Below are positions 1 through 11,109 of a stretch of DNA of 64,000 nt, one piece after another. The DNA is from Peromyscus leucopus (lineage: Eukaryota; Chordata; Mammalia; Rodentia; Cricetidae), in the NCBI RefSeq assembly GCF_004664715.2, contig NC_051075.1, forward strand, positions 25,719,715 through 25,783,714, in the 5' to 3' direction. A program made the position numbers and the translations under genes. Each line of letters begins with the position of its first letter. Position 1 is the first letter of the stretch. The notes beneath the pieces are model-generated. The model was not told the origin of the DNA, did no database searches, and was given only the letters and a program-made list of their open reading frames with translations.

Positions 1-1060
1 AAACATCTGACCACGTGTCCTTGTGGTATGATTGAGCATTCCTTGGGTATATGCGCAAGAATGGTATAGCTGGGTCTTGAGGAAGATTGATTCCCAATTT
101 TCTGAGAAACCGCCATACTGATTTCCAAAGTGGCTATACAAATTTGTTCTCCCACCAACAGTGGAGGAGTGTTCTCCTTGCTCCACATCCTCTCCAACAT
201 AAACTGTCTTCAGTGTTTTTGATCTTAGCCATTCTGACAGGTGTAAGATGGTATCTCAGAGTCATTTTGATTTGCATTTCCCTGATGACTAAGGATGTTG
301 AACAATTCCTTAAATGTCTTTCAGCCATTTGAGATTCTTCTTTTGAGAATTCTCTGTTTAGCTCTGTAGCCCATTTTTAAATTGGATTGTTAGGTATTTT
401 GATGTCTAGTTTCTTGAGGTCTTTACATGTTTTGGAGATCAGCCCTCTGTCAGATGTGGAGTTGGTGAAGATCTTTTCCCATTCTGTAGGCTGTCGTTTT
501 GTCTTATTGACCATGTCCTTTGTCCTACAAAACCTTCTCAGTTTCAAGAGGTCCCATTTATTAATTGTTGCTGTCAGTGTCTGTGCTACTGGTGTTATAT
601 TTAGGAAGTGTTCTCCTGTGCCAATGTGTTTAAGAGTATTTCCTACTTTCTCCTCTACCAAGTTCAGTGTAACTGGGTTGATGTTGAGGAAAGACCTCTT
701 GGACTTGAGTTTTGTGCATGGCAACAGATATACATCTATTTGCAATCTTCTACATGCTAACATCCAGTTATGCCAGCACCATTTGTTGAAGATGCTTTCT
801 GTTTTCCATTGTACAGTTTTGGCTTCTTTGTCAAAAATCAGGTATTCATTAGTGTGCTGATTAATGTCAGGGTCTTCAATTTGATTCCATTGGTCCACAT
901 GTCTGTGTTTATGCCAATATCAAGCTGTTTTTATTACTGTAGCTCTATAGTAGAGCTTGAAGTCAGGGATTGTGATGCCTCTAGAGGTTGCTTTATTGTA
1001 CAGGATTCTTTTAGCTATCCTGGGTTTTTTGTTTTTCCATATGAAGTTCAGTATTGTTCT
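1..1060 (-). pseudogene. L1 ORF2 fragment, inverted arm, broken
   Basis: This is the C-terminal part of L1 ORF2 (reverse transcriptase/endonuclease protein), after the RT domain. Recognisable stretches include [53 protein letters not shown] and SDRGLISK. It carries an in-frame TGA at 922-920 and a TAA near 376 where the family has Lys, so it cannot be expressed as one protein. The catalytic domains are absent. Confidence 0.9.
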
Positions 1061-1061
1061 T

Positions 1062-1296
1062 AACAGCATTATTCATAATAGCCAGAACCTGGAAACAACC
1101 TAGATATTTCTCAACTAAAGAATGGATTAAGAAAATGTGGCACATATACACAACGGAATACTACTCAGCAGAGAAAAACAATGACATCATGAAATGTGCA
1201 GGCAAATGAGTGGAACTAGAAAATATCATCCTGAGTGAGGTAACCCAGACTCAGAAGGACAAACATGATATGTACTCACTCATAAGTGAATACTAG
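1062..1296 (+). pseudogene. L1 ORF2 extreme C-terminus, broken
   Basis: Translation gives [13 protein letters not shown], then MWHIYTTEYYSA and LENIILSEVTQTQKDKHDMYSLISEY, the end of L1 ORF2. A premature TGA lies at 1207-1209 and the natural stop TAG at 1294-1296. The L1 3' UTR follows. Confidence 0.88.
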
Positions 1297-2249
1297 AAGT
1301 AAAGCAAAGGATAACCAGACAATAACCCACAACTCAGGAGAAGCTAGCTGACAAGATCTGAAGAGGGGTGCATGGATCACCCAGCAAAGGAGAAATAGAT
1401 GAGATCTACATGAGCAAACTGGGAGTAAGGGGGGAGTTAATCGAGGGCAAGGGATGGGGGATGAGAACATAGGGTAATGGGAGGTTCGAGTTGGAAAAGG
1501 AACAAAGTGGGAGAGCAAGGAAAGAGATACCCTGATAAATGAAGACATCATGGGAATAGGGAGAAATAGAGTGCTAGGGAAGTTCCCAGGAATCCACAAG
1601 GATGTCCCCACCTTAGACTATAGGCAGTAGTTGAGAGGGTACCTGAACTGACCTATTCTGGTGATCAGATGGCTGAATACCCTAACTGTCATCATAGAGC
1701 CCCCATCCAGTGACTGATGGAAGCAGATGCAGAGATCCACGGCGGGGTGTCAGGCTGAGCTCCAGGAGTCCAATCGATGAGAGAGAAGAGGAATTCTAGG
1801 AGCAAGGGACATTGAGATCATGATGGGAAAATGTACAGAGATAACCAGTCAAACTAGTGGAAATGCATGAACTGTGGACCAATAGCTGGGGAGCCCCCAT
1901 GGTCCTGGAGTAGGCCCTCTGGATAGGCAAGACAGTTTTTTAGCTTGAACTGTTTAGGGAGCCCCCAGGCAGTGGGCTCAGGACCCGTCCCTGGTGCATG
2001 AGCCAGCTTCTTAGAGCCTAGTGCCTATGGTGAGACTTTTTGCGCAACCATGGTGCAGGGAGGAGGGACTTGAACCTGCCTCAACTGAATGTACCATGCT
2101 CTGCTGGCTCCCCATGGGAGACCTTACCTTGGAGGAGGTGGGAATGGGGGATGGGCTAGGAGGAAGGCTGGGGGGGGTGGGAGGAGGGAGGAGAAGGGAA
2201 TCTGTGGTTGGTATGTAAAATGAATAGAAAATCTCTTAATAATAAAACT

Positions 2250-2770
2250 TCTGACTGTAACAAGAGATATTTAGCATCAAATAAATGCTCAAAAGTTGAC
2301 AGGGTCACTCACTAATTGTTCTTGAAGGACACGCTTTCATCTTGAAACCAAACTAGACTCATACTTCGTAATTCAATGTCTACGGAATATGTTTCTGTCC
2401 TTTTAAGTGAAAATACGCAAAGAGTATTTGTAGTGTTGCTGATCCTCAATTCTTGTTTTATAGCTGTGTTGCTTCTATTCCAAGAGTGCTGTTCGTAGGT
2501 TAATTAGGATGTACAGATGGGGTCATCTAGGAGTAAGATACAGGGACATATTTAAACGTGGATCATAAATCTGAATCAATATGTTTCACTTGGTACTTAA
2601 AATGTGACAAATATTTTAGGAGAAAAAAATCTATTTTGTAAGCATTTAAACATTGACTTAAAATTTATAGAGATTATCAAGGGAAGTTTTGAGGGATAAA
2701 ACATTCCACCGTGGGGGAAAAACAAAACCACCCTCCCCCATAGCATCTTAGTTCTTTCCCACCTACTGTT
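2250..2770. other. Unique AT-rich sequence, no gene seen
   Basis: No coding exon, SINE or simple repeat stands out here. Confidence 0.5.
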
Positions 2771-2895
2771 GGTTTGTTTGTTTTTTGTTTTTTGTTTTTT
2801 GTTTTTTTTTACACAGTCTCACTATGTCTTCCAGGTTGGCCTCAGTCTCAAAATCTTCCTGCTTGGCCTCCAAGAGCTGGGATGACAGCCCTTCG
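2771..2895 (-). repeat. Degenerate B1 SINE
   Basis: A T-rich head is followed by the reverse of B1: CAGTCTCACTATGT, CAGGTTGGCCTCA and a diverged GCTGGGATGA end. Old copy. Confidence 0.6.
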
Positions 2896-5285
2896 TCTCC
2901 AGCTCTTGTCCACATTTTGAATGGATGTTTTGAGACTATGGATGGCCAGGGAGGGCTGCCTGGGCCCTTTGGTCCATTCTGAGGAAGGCCACACAGAGAA
3001 AGGGACTGTGGTCTTGGGTTTTCTCACTGGGATCGGAAGCTCCAGCTGCTCTGGTGGAAGATGAGCAGATTTAAGAGTCTCGAGGCTTGCCTGAGGGCAG
3101 TGTTAGTTGCATTCCATAATGAGTGGACATATGATATATGGAATAATTGTTCATTTCCATGCGCTGTGAAAAGGGGTTTAGGAGGATAAAGCTCACCCCC
3201 CTCTGAACTTCTTTCCCCCTGAGAAGCTGCAGAATTTTGACCCACTTCACATCCGCCTCCTGCCTCTGGTTTTGGAATCTGCAGACTGATGGCTTGTTTG
3301 CTTGTTAGCATGAAAGGCTTGCTCTGGGTCTGTGCTTGTTAGTAAAGAACCAACAAGCATTGCAGTCCAAAGGTAATCACAGAACGAAATCACTTCCAGA
3401 TGGCAAACCCCACTCCTGATGGTGAAAGCAGACTTTGCAATTGTAGTGGGCCAGGTACTCAATGGCTCTCACCCAATCTTATTAGGGTTTTGAGCATGCA
3501 CATGTGTTCCTGTCCTCCTTTGCTCTCACTTCCTCCGCCTCTTTTCTCTTCCTCTGTCACCTCTTACGTTTCTCAGCTTGGATCAATTTCAATCAGCAGA
3601 GTAAAATCAAAGCTGCATAAAACATACTCCCAACTCTCCCATGAGTATCTGAGCTTCTGTTATATGGGGGTCTATTATATGATGACAGTTCTGTTAAGGC
3701 TGCAGCCACCAAGGACAGAGTTAACTCTTGCTTTCCAGATGCACACTCACGGGTTTCACAAAGCCTGTCTCAGACAAAGTGCAGCCACGAGCAATGCTTT
3801 TCTCAGGAAAGTTTGCAAAGCCATGCCAGAGGGAATGTCCTACCAGGAAGCCAAAGAGAAAGATTACTATCCATACCATACTCAATGCGAATGGGCATAG
3901 AAATGAGGTCAGCTGAACAGAGCAGACCCGCACACTGCCAGGTTATGTGGGCTCTGCAGCGGCATACGTAAGAGGTGGCTACATGCTGAGGTGGGGAACA
4001 GATATAGAAAGAAAGCAAGGCTAATGAAAGGACACAGCAATGGAAAATGCTCTAGAGCCATTTAATCAGTTTCAAGGGCTTGGGAAGAAAAGAACCAGGA
4101 AGACTTTCAAAGAAGAATTCACTGTGGACACACTGATTTTTCTCCCCTCCAAAGGTAACCGCCATGAAATTAAATTTCATTTACCATCCCAGCTTAACTC
4201 TAGAAGTACCTCAAGGGCAGAACCTTTTCAATCCTTCTCTATCAGTCTCCCTCACAAGGCTCCTGTGGGCATTCATGAAGACCAGCATCTGGGTGATCTG
4301 ATCACTTATAAATCGATAAAGCACAATGAGGTGTTCACATTCAGTCAATAGAAGGCTCTCATTTAAAAATATTTTCATTTATTTGGCTCGTGTGCTGTTA
4401 GTATACTTATCAAGTTATTCTTTCCGTTGTGGATAATTTATTATATTTTAACGTAACACAAGTACTTCTCCTCAGGAAAAATAGCATATAGTTTTTTTTT
4501 CACATCCAGCTATTTATTCCCAGATGTTTATATCCACAAGGTCCAAGAACTCCATAAAACTTAGGAAAACAGCACATTGAAAATATCTACCCACAACCCA
4601 TAAAAGAATGTGCATAATAAAAATGCTCCCACATGCCATGCCAATCCTTCCTCCAATACAAATCTTCCAAATGTTTCAAAGTATCTTTCCAAAGGTGTGG
4701 TGGGGGTAGATATGCAAGTCTTGTGTTTTCCTGTCACTGAGGTCTGAGTTCACGATAAAACTCAAGAAATCCATTTATTAACAGCTTTTTTTATGTTTTC
4801 TTATTTGGTTCAAAAAATATAAAAAAATATTTTATATCAGCCTTTCAAACAGCCACTCACCTGCATTATAACTCACAGCAGAGCAATAGCAAGGTCTGTA
4901 GTTCAGTTACTCCTCAGTTCCTGTTAGACAGAGAGGCATCCAAAACACAGACTAGCAAAGCACTTGGCCAGTCAACGCTGTGTGTGTAGGCGTCATCTAC
5001 TTCTGCGAATAGAAACAGATGAAGGAGAAACTGAAGTGATAGGAACTAGTCTGGAATTAGACAAATGAGAGGAAAGTACAGTATATGAACATGTCTACAA
5101 GCTGTGACATGTCTACCTAGCTAGACATGAGCACACTTAGGGAGGTGAGAAAGACAAAAGAGCTGGATCTATATTATAGAGTAAAGCAGGAACACAAAGA
5201 GTTGGAATAGGGGGAAAAACACTGTATGGTAGAAAGCAAAAGAATTTGAAATAAAAATCTGGTGTTGTTAGACTTTCTATCTTCA
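2896..5285. other. Unique sequence, no gene recognised
   Basis: Open frames here, such as 3400-3900, lack any recognisable family, flanking splice logic or coding bias. Nothing else was identified. Confidence 0.5.
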
Positions 5286-5420
5286 TAATCATAGTGCTTA
5301 AGTCTAGTTTCTTCATCTATAAAATTGAGATGATTACTCTTAATTTGATTGGTTACCGAAGAGATCAAATGATCTAAGGGAATTTGCAAGTTATAAAGGA
5401 CTGTGCGCGCCTGCCCTAAC
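5286..5420 (+). repeat. MIR-like ancient SINE remnant
   Basis: It resembles the 3' half of MIR: TTTCTTCATCTATAAAATTGAGATGAT, a spacer, then GATCAAATGATCTAAGG. Strongly diverged. Confidence 0.5.
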
Positions 5421-5494
5421 ACAGTGCATGAAGTTGTGTAAAGAGTCAGACAGCTGATGAAAAGAAAACACCCCGGGACCTAGTCTCACTTTTA

Positions 5495-5650
5495 TTTATG
5501 CCTAACACATGCTTGAATAATGACTTCCATCTTGTTTGCTTGTCTGTTAAATGGAGATTACAGTGTTTGTCTTATGTGGTTGTTGCATGATCAAATGAGA
5601 GCCTATACACAGGAGATCTGTAAAGCCTGAGGTGCTATTCAAACCCAAGG
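5495..5650 (+). repeat. Second MIR-like remnant
   Basis: The stretch with TCTGTTAAATGGAGATTACAG, a run resembling 'ttgttg.atgatcaaatgag' and a cell-size spacing matches the MIR core and tail. Diverged. Confidence 0.5.
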
Positions 5651-5680
5651 CTTTGTCACACTTTGGGGAAACACAACACA

Positions 5681-5795
5681 TGTTCATTTATTCACTCATT
5701 CGTTCAACAGATATCCTGTGAGCGTTAAGCTGTGCCAGGCTCTGCCAGGCGCTAAGAATATTACATTGAGACAGACCCACACTTGTTGATGTTGA
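5681..5795 (+). repeat. L2-like LINE 3' end remnant
   Basis: TTCATTTATTCACTCATTCG, then 'caacagatatcctgtgagc', then 'gtgccaggctctgccaggcgct' resembles the conserved L2 3' end. Confidence 0.5.
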
Positions 5796-5799
5796 AAGT

Positions 5800-7385
5800 A
5801 CAATGAGTCTATCCAACAAATGATTTACAAAGCAAAATAGACAAACACACTTTTTGAAACCCCATTCCAACATGCTTCTTCTTTCACATATTCCCCAAAA
5901 GGTAAGAAAATTTATGTAACTAAATAACGAATCATACTTGATTCCATTTTAGATCATAGGTATCACTCAAAGATATGTGTCTCTGTTTTTTTCCCCTCAT
6001 CAATAAGGTGTTGCTAATACAGGCTCAACCTGCTTCAGAGGACATCTCTTATGATGTCAGAGTAGGTACCTTTACTCTAAATTTAGTGGATTAAAAGACT
6101 ATTGTAGTAGTCAACATTAGAGTTGACTTGATATTTTCAGTAAGTCAATGGCTTAAGAGGGGAAAGAGTATTAAGATACTTCAAAGAGGCAGCCACCAAG
6201 TAATGTGTGTATTTTGTATTTAAATATTGATTTCTAACAGATACTTTTGAGACAATAATGGATATTTGCAACATTGCCTGAGTTTCAGGAGATACCAAGA
6301 AAATTTTGGTTAGGTATCATAGTAATGTGACTTCATAGCACATGGCTCATATTTTAGCATATGTAAGAATGAAATGGTAATATCTGACTGCTTTAAGATG
6401 AACCAAAAATAAGAAAATGGTCAATTGCACAACAAATTTGAAGTCTTCAATAGAAGCATGAGTCTATAGGTGTGTATTACAGTTTCATCTTAAACAAAGC
6501 ACAGCAAAAATTTCTGTCTGATACACAAAATAATTTATAAAAATTTTTTGAAGGAGAAACAGTTTTTCTAGTTACATGGATTATTTTAGGATGAAGAAAG
6601 AACATAGAAACATGGGAAACAAGGAGGAAATTTTCATGGAAGGACTTTTGCAGATCTGTCCGGGGGTGAAGGGCAGCAAGTAGGATTCATGACACCGATT
6701 CAAAATCATCGCCAACAATGCGACGTTGGTCACTTGTGTGATAGGATAAAGCAAAGCTCCTTTCAAAAGGCCTCCAGTTTCTACGGCTCTGGAAGTCTGA
6801 AGATTCAAATGGTGAGCAGAGTAGGAACATCCTAGGCGCCATAACAGCCCCATAAACCTCTCCTCAGCAGAGCGCAGCATCTCCCTCTGGACCTGAGGCG
6901 CTTGCTTTGAAATCACAAGCAGGAAGAAGCCGTCCACGTGGAAGAGGCACTTAACTCACCGCTGTCATTATTTGCTGCTGCTTCAGAGACTTTTAAGCAG
7001 TACTGGATTCATCACATTTTTCTTATAGCAAATTTTAGATTCATCTGAAGCCTTGATCGATGAACTGTTTTGTCTTTGTAGTTGACCTGCCACGGTAGTT
7101 CCCATATTTTTGTGCCAAGAAGCCCTTTTGGAATCCGATTAAATTGGGTGACGTGACATTTATAGTTTCAGAGATTAGAACACCTGGAACAAGGCCCAGA
7201 ATTTATCAGGTCTCTTGGGGAGCCTCTAGTACAAAAGCAAACTGGCCCTCGTTGGAGAATCTGATACAGAGGCAGCCTTTTGTTACTGTCCCCACAAAAA
7301 GTCTATCTCAGCTGGGGCAGACCCCTTGGGTTAGCTCTTCCAGCTCTGCACATCATAAGTGCTCAGTAAACATTATGTATTCTTT
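5800..7385. other. Unique AT-rich sequence, no gene seen
   Basis: No recognisable coding exon or young repeat. The 118-codon frame on the - strand at 6937-6581 has no family resemblance. Confidence 0.5.
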
Positions 7386-7389
7386 TTTA

Positions 7390-7532
7390 TTTTTTTACAT
7401 TTGCTTTTATTATGTACATTGATATTTTTGCCTGCATGGATAGCTGCCATGTGGGAGGTGGGAATTGAACCCAGGTCTTTTCTGGAAGAGAAGCTGCTGA
7501 TCTTAACCATTAAGCCATCTCTCCAGTCTCAA
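7390..7532 (-). repeat. B2/B3-type SINE
   Basis: It reads on the + strand as the reverse of the family: 'ggaattgaacccaggtctt', 'ctggaagag' and 'ttaaccattaagccatctctccag'. Confidence 0.75.
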
Positions 7533-7688
7533 CATTTTGTATTCTTAGTAAAGGTTTGTCATTGAAGGAAGAGGAGAATAGTGATAAAACTCGCTGAAAA
7601 CCTCCTTTTATGGTGCCATTTACACCTTTGCAGTCTATCAACACACAGCAGAGCCCATCATTCAGTTCTTTTAAAAGTACACACTTCA

Positions 7689-7819
7689 CCGGGCGGTGGT
7701 GGCGCACGCTTTTAATCCCAGTACTCGGGAGACAGAGGCAGGTGGATCTCTGTGAGTTTGAGGCCAGCCTGGGCTACCAAGTGAGTTCGGGGAAAGGCAC
7801 AAAGCTACACAGAGAAACC
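7689..7819 (+). repeat. Young B1 SINE with 14 bp target-site duplication
   Basis: The B1 head CCGGGCGGTGGTGGCGCACG leads into TTTAATCCCAGTACTCGGGA and the cricetid-type right end. Flanking AAGTACACACTTCA at 7675-7688 and 7820-7833 is a perfect duplication. The A-rich tail is missing. Confidence 0.9.
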
Positions 7820-7919
7820 AAGTACACACTTCAAAAGCAAGCATATGCTTGGCCCACAAACACTCCTACACACACATATATCTTATTTTCTTTATAGTTA
7901 CAAGAGCAAACTATGCTTA

Positions 7920-8114
7920 TTGTTTTTTAAGAGATTCATTTTATTTTACGTGTAGCTGTTTTGCTTGCATGTCTGTGTTATTGTGCACGTGCCACAGTGC
8001 TCACAGAGGCCAGGAGAGGGCATCAGATCTCCTGGAACTGGAGTTACAGATGGTTATGAGCTGCCAGGAGAGTACTGGAATTGAACCTCGGTCTTCTGAA
8101 AAAGCACCCAGTGC
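7920..8114 (-). repeat. B3-type SINE, left part, split by an insertion
   Basis: Reverse B3: 'gtgcacgtgccacagtgctcacagaggccaggag', 'gggcatcagatctcctggaactggagttacagatggtt' and 'attgaacctcggtcttctg'. The element resumes at 8475 with 'cccagtgctcttaactgctgagcaatctcc'. Confidence 0.8.
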
Positions 8115-8474
8115 TGTGGATATTGCTCTATATAAATAAAACACTGATGGCCAGTGACCAGGCAGGAAGTAGGTTGTCAGGCAGGAAGTAGGTGGGACAA
8201 GGAGAGAGGAGGATTCTGGGAAGCGGAAGGCTGGGGGAGAGACACTGCAGCTACCGCCAGGACAAGCAGCATGTAAAGACTCTGGTAAGCCACCAGCCAC
8301 GTGGCAAGGTATAGATTTATAAAAATGGGTTAATTTAAGATAAAAGAACAGTTAGCAAGGAGCCTGCCACAGCCATACAGTTTATAAGTGATATAAGCTT
8401 CTGAGTGATTATTTTATAAGTGGATTGTGGGACTGCGGGGCTTGGGGAACCTGGAGAGAAGCCCTCCAGCAACA
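8115..8474 (+). mobile_element. Solitary LTR-like element inserted in a B3 SINE
   Basis: A 360 bp unit starts TG and ends CA, with TATAAATAAA near its 5' end. It is flanked by ACCCAGTGC at 8106-8114 and 8475-8483. Removing the unit and one copy of the duplication restores a continuous B3. The interior (for example CAGTTAGCAAGGAGCCTGCC) is a dispersed rodent sequence I remember but cannot name with certainty; a mys/mysTR-type LTR is possible. It has no coding sequence. The orientation is inferred from the TATA-like motif. Confidence 0.65.
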
Positions 8475-8512
8475 ACCCAGTGCTCTTAACTGCTGAGCAA
8501 TCTCCCTAGTCC
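8475..8512 (-). repeat. B3-type SINE, right part
   Basis: The terminal part of the SINE interrupted at 8115, ending 'gagcaatctccctagtccc'. Confidence 0.75.
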
Positions 8513-8519
8513 CAAACTA

Positions 8520-8960
8520 GGCATATTGTAAAAGAAATACTAAACACAAGCATTTTCCTACCTCATGGTATAGCCTTAAGATCATGCAACTAATTCTGTG
8601 TGAATGTATGTGCTTTGTTTTATATTTGTCATTTGCCAAGGCCTTACATTTCTACAAACATATGCCCACCATCTTGGTCTGTGTGGTTGGGTCTGGAAAT
8701 CTGACTGGGGCAATGTAGAGCTGAATGAAGGGCAGATACAATGACAGACTCGTGGATACAGGAAAGCTGTGGCCAAGCGGGATGTGCCCACTCTGATGGA
8801 GTTGCACCAACCGCAGCAACAACTCAGAACCTTGGAATGTTTATTATGTACAGTACAAGGGGAGGGGTTGGCTAGTCTTTGCAGAATGGCTCTGTAGGGG
8901 GCAATCTCAGGCTGCTCTCATCCTGGAGAAGAAAGCTGTTGTTGCTAGTTCTTGTATAAA
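8520..8960. other. Unique sequence, no gene seen
   Basis: Nothing recognisable between the split SINE and the next dispersed repeat. Confidence 0.45.
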
Positions 8961-8974
8961 TGGTCAACCACTCT

Positions 8975-9320
8975 ATCTTAGTCAGTGTTCTATTGCCATG
9001 AAGAGACACAAGGACTGTGGCAATTCTTACAAAAGAAAGCATTTAACTGGGGCTTGCTTACAGTTTCAGAGGTTGAACCCATGATCATGGCGGGGAGCGT
9101 GGTGGCATGCAGGCAGACATGGTGCTGGAGAGTTCATATCTGGATGCACAGGCAGCAGGAAGAGAAAGACACACTGGGGCTGACTTGGCCTCTGGAAACC
9201 TCAAAGCTCACCCCCTTCAACAAGGCAACACCTCCTAACCTTTTCAAATAGGGCCACTCCCTATGCTTTTAAGTATGTGAACCTCTGGGGAGATCATTCA
9301 TACCCAAACCACCACAGCTC
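8975..9320 (+). repeat. Dispersed rodent repeat (URR1-like, family uncertain)
   Basis: It begins TTAGTCAGTGTTCTATTGCC and contains 'acagtttcagaggtt', 'catgatcatggcggggagc' and 'acatggtgctgga', a repeat common in rodent genomes. It shares its terminal sequence with the copy at 63160-63567, which is in the opposite orientation. I think it belongs to the URR1 DNA-transposon group, but that is from memory. Confidence 0.6.
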
Positions 9321-10440
9321 TCCCAGTTGGACAGAGGAGGACTCTGCCGTTCGAAACTTGACTAAGGAAAGGTTTTGCTAATTCCCATGCTCCTGAGGTC
9401 CCATAGCGGTCTCATGTCAGACAATATACATTCACTCTGAACTTTCTTTGTTGTCTGCAAAGGTCCCTTTGAAATGATTTTTTAAATTGGCTTTCAAGTC
9501 ATTATCAATTAAAAAAAACAAGATTAAAATTCATCAATAAGACAGCAGTCTATAGAAATGCATGGTAAGTGGGGGATCTTACAGAACTGACAGAAGCCCT
9601 AACCCCAGAGGCAAAGGCTAACCTCTGCAGGAAGTCCCCAGAACACTCTGGATTCAGGACAGCTGAGGTGGATGGAACTTTCCCTAGTTAGAAATAGGGT
9701 AAGCGAGGTGACTTCTAACTTCCAAAGAATATTGGAAATCTATCTGGGAAGGATACAGGTGAGGGAGTTGGGAGCCAAGAAAAGCAATGCTTTTAGATAA
9801 ATCTGAGCCTTCTCAACAGCTCATGTGGGAAGGCAGAGCCATGGAAGCCCTCCAGCCTGAGGGAAGTCTGTGTGGCTCTAAGGTTACTGGATAGGAACAG
9901 GCTAGTAGCAGCAGCATGGAGCTCCAGAAGGTGGCCAATATTGAATTCTAAGCTGTGAGGGGAAACTATTTTGAGGCTATTTGTACCTAGTCAAACTTCA
10001 ATGAAGTATGGGGGCTAAAAGAGGCACTCAGGGCACATAACGAATCAACATATTGGTATGCATGAATGCAGTAAGAAAATACTATGCTCAAAGTAACCCA
10101 GATACAACAAGTCAAGATAGACAGAATATGAGATACAAGAACCTTTGACTTCTTTGTTTGGCCTGGAAAGATTTATTGAAGCAAGGAAGAAAACTAAAGG
10201 CATTCCTTTAGACTGAGTAGTAGATCACTCTTGTTTAAGTGGCAAAAGGGTCAGGACTGAGGATGACATTTTCTTTGTATATTCAGATTCAATCAGATGT
10301 CAAAGGGTTAGTCCCTATAAAGGATATTTTGAAGTCACTTGGGAACTTGAATTAATCCAGTTGTTTTATATAAAATTTGAAAGTGTCTTAATATGAAAAG
10401 ATAGCATTCATTAACTATAAAAGCAAATGCAGTATGATTT
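9321..10440. other. Unique sequence, no gene seen
   Basis: AT-rich to mixed composition; no exon or repeat recognised. Confidence 0.5.
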
Positions 10441-10448
10441 CATTTATG

Positions 10449-10449
<1 letters not shown>

Positions 10450-10490
<41 letters not shown>
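10450..10490. repeat. (CA)n microsatellite
   Basis: About 20 uninterrupted AC units. Confidence 0.95.
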
Positions 10491-10492
<2 letters not shown>

Positions 10493-10579
10493 AGAGGGAG
10501 ACTGAGGGGTTGGGGATGATCTGTAAAAATATCCTCTAGGGCTGATCAGTACTTATCTTGTTGGTAAGAATATGGCTAA

Positions 10580-10732
10580 GTATGTGCAGGCACTTGGGAG
10601 TCAGAGGCAGGAATATCTTGGTTGAGACCAGCCTGGTCTTCAGAGCAAGTTCCAGGACAGCCAGGGCTACACAAAGAAATCTTGTCTTGAAAAATCAAAA
10701 TCAAAACAACAACAACAACAAAAAGAATGTGA
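10580..10732 (+). repeat. B1 SINE, 5'-truncated
   Basis: 'cacttgggagtcagaggcagg', 'gaccagcctggtct' and 'ccaggacagccagggctac' are followed by an A-rich tail with CAA repeats. Confidence 0.8.
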
Positions 10733-10749
10733 CTATACTTTAATTTTTT

Positions 10750-10938
10750 TATTTTTTATTTTTTATTTTTTTTTTTATTTTTTTTTTTTTTTGGTTTTTC
10801 AAGATAGGGTTTCTCTGTGTAGCTTTGCGCCTTTCCTGGAACTCACTTGGTAGCCCAGGCTGGCCTCGAACTCACAGAGATCCGCCTGGCTCTGCCTCCC
10901 AAGTGCTGGGATTAAAGGCATGTGCCACCACCGCCCGG
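10750..10938 (-). repeat. B1 SINE with target-site duplication
   Basis: A poly-T tract leads into reverse B1, ending 'ccaccaccgcccggc'. Flanking CTATACTTTAATTTTT and CTATGCTTTAATTTTT differ by one base, so this is a fairly recent insertion. Confidence 0.9.
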
Positions 10939-10965
10939 CTATGCTTTAATTTTTACATTTACTTA

Positions 10966-11107
10966 TTTATTGGTTTTTGAGACAAGTCTCTTATGTAGCC
11001 ATAGCTGTCCTGGAACTTTCTATATTAACCGGACTCAAACTCACAGACATCCACCTGCCTCTGCCTCCTAAGTACTGGGATTAAAGGTGTGCACCGCCAT
11101 GCCCGGT
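10966..11107 (-). repeat. B1 SINE
   Basis: Reverse B1 from 'ttggtttttgagacaagtctc' to 'gtgcaccgccatgcccgg', more diverged than its left neighbour. Confidence 0.85.
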
Positions 11108-11109
11108 TT

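Larger units (their letters stand above)
1..2249 (+). mobile_element. L1 (LINE-1) copy with inverted 5' arm
   Basis: Bases 1-1060 translate on the - strand as L1 ORF2 C-terminal region. Bases 1062-2249 are the ORF2 tail and a rodent L1 3' UTR on the + strand, ending in an A-rich tail near 2230-2249. The two arms are continuous in L1 coordinates: the - arm ends at the H-K-D-T stretch at base 1 and the + arm resumes at A-L-F-I-I-A. This is the structure made by twin priming. The element is dead. Confidence 0.9.

Noticed and set aside
3400..3900. 166-codon frame in the upstream intergenic region
   Set aside because: No recognisable domain, and overlapping frames are open on both strands. No evidence of a processed pseudogene such as a poly-A tail with flanking duplications.
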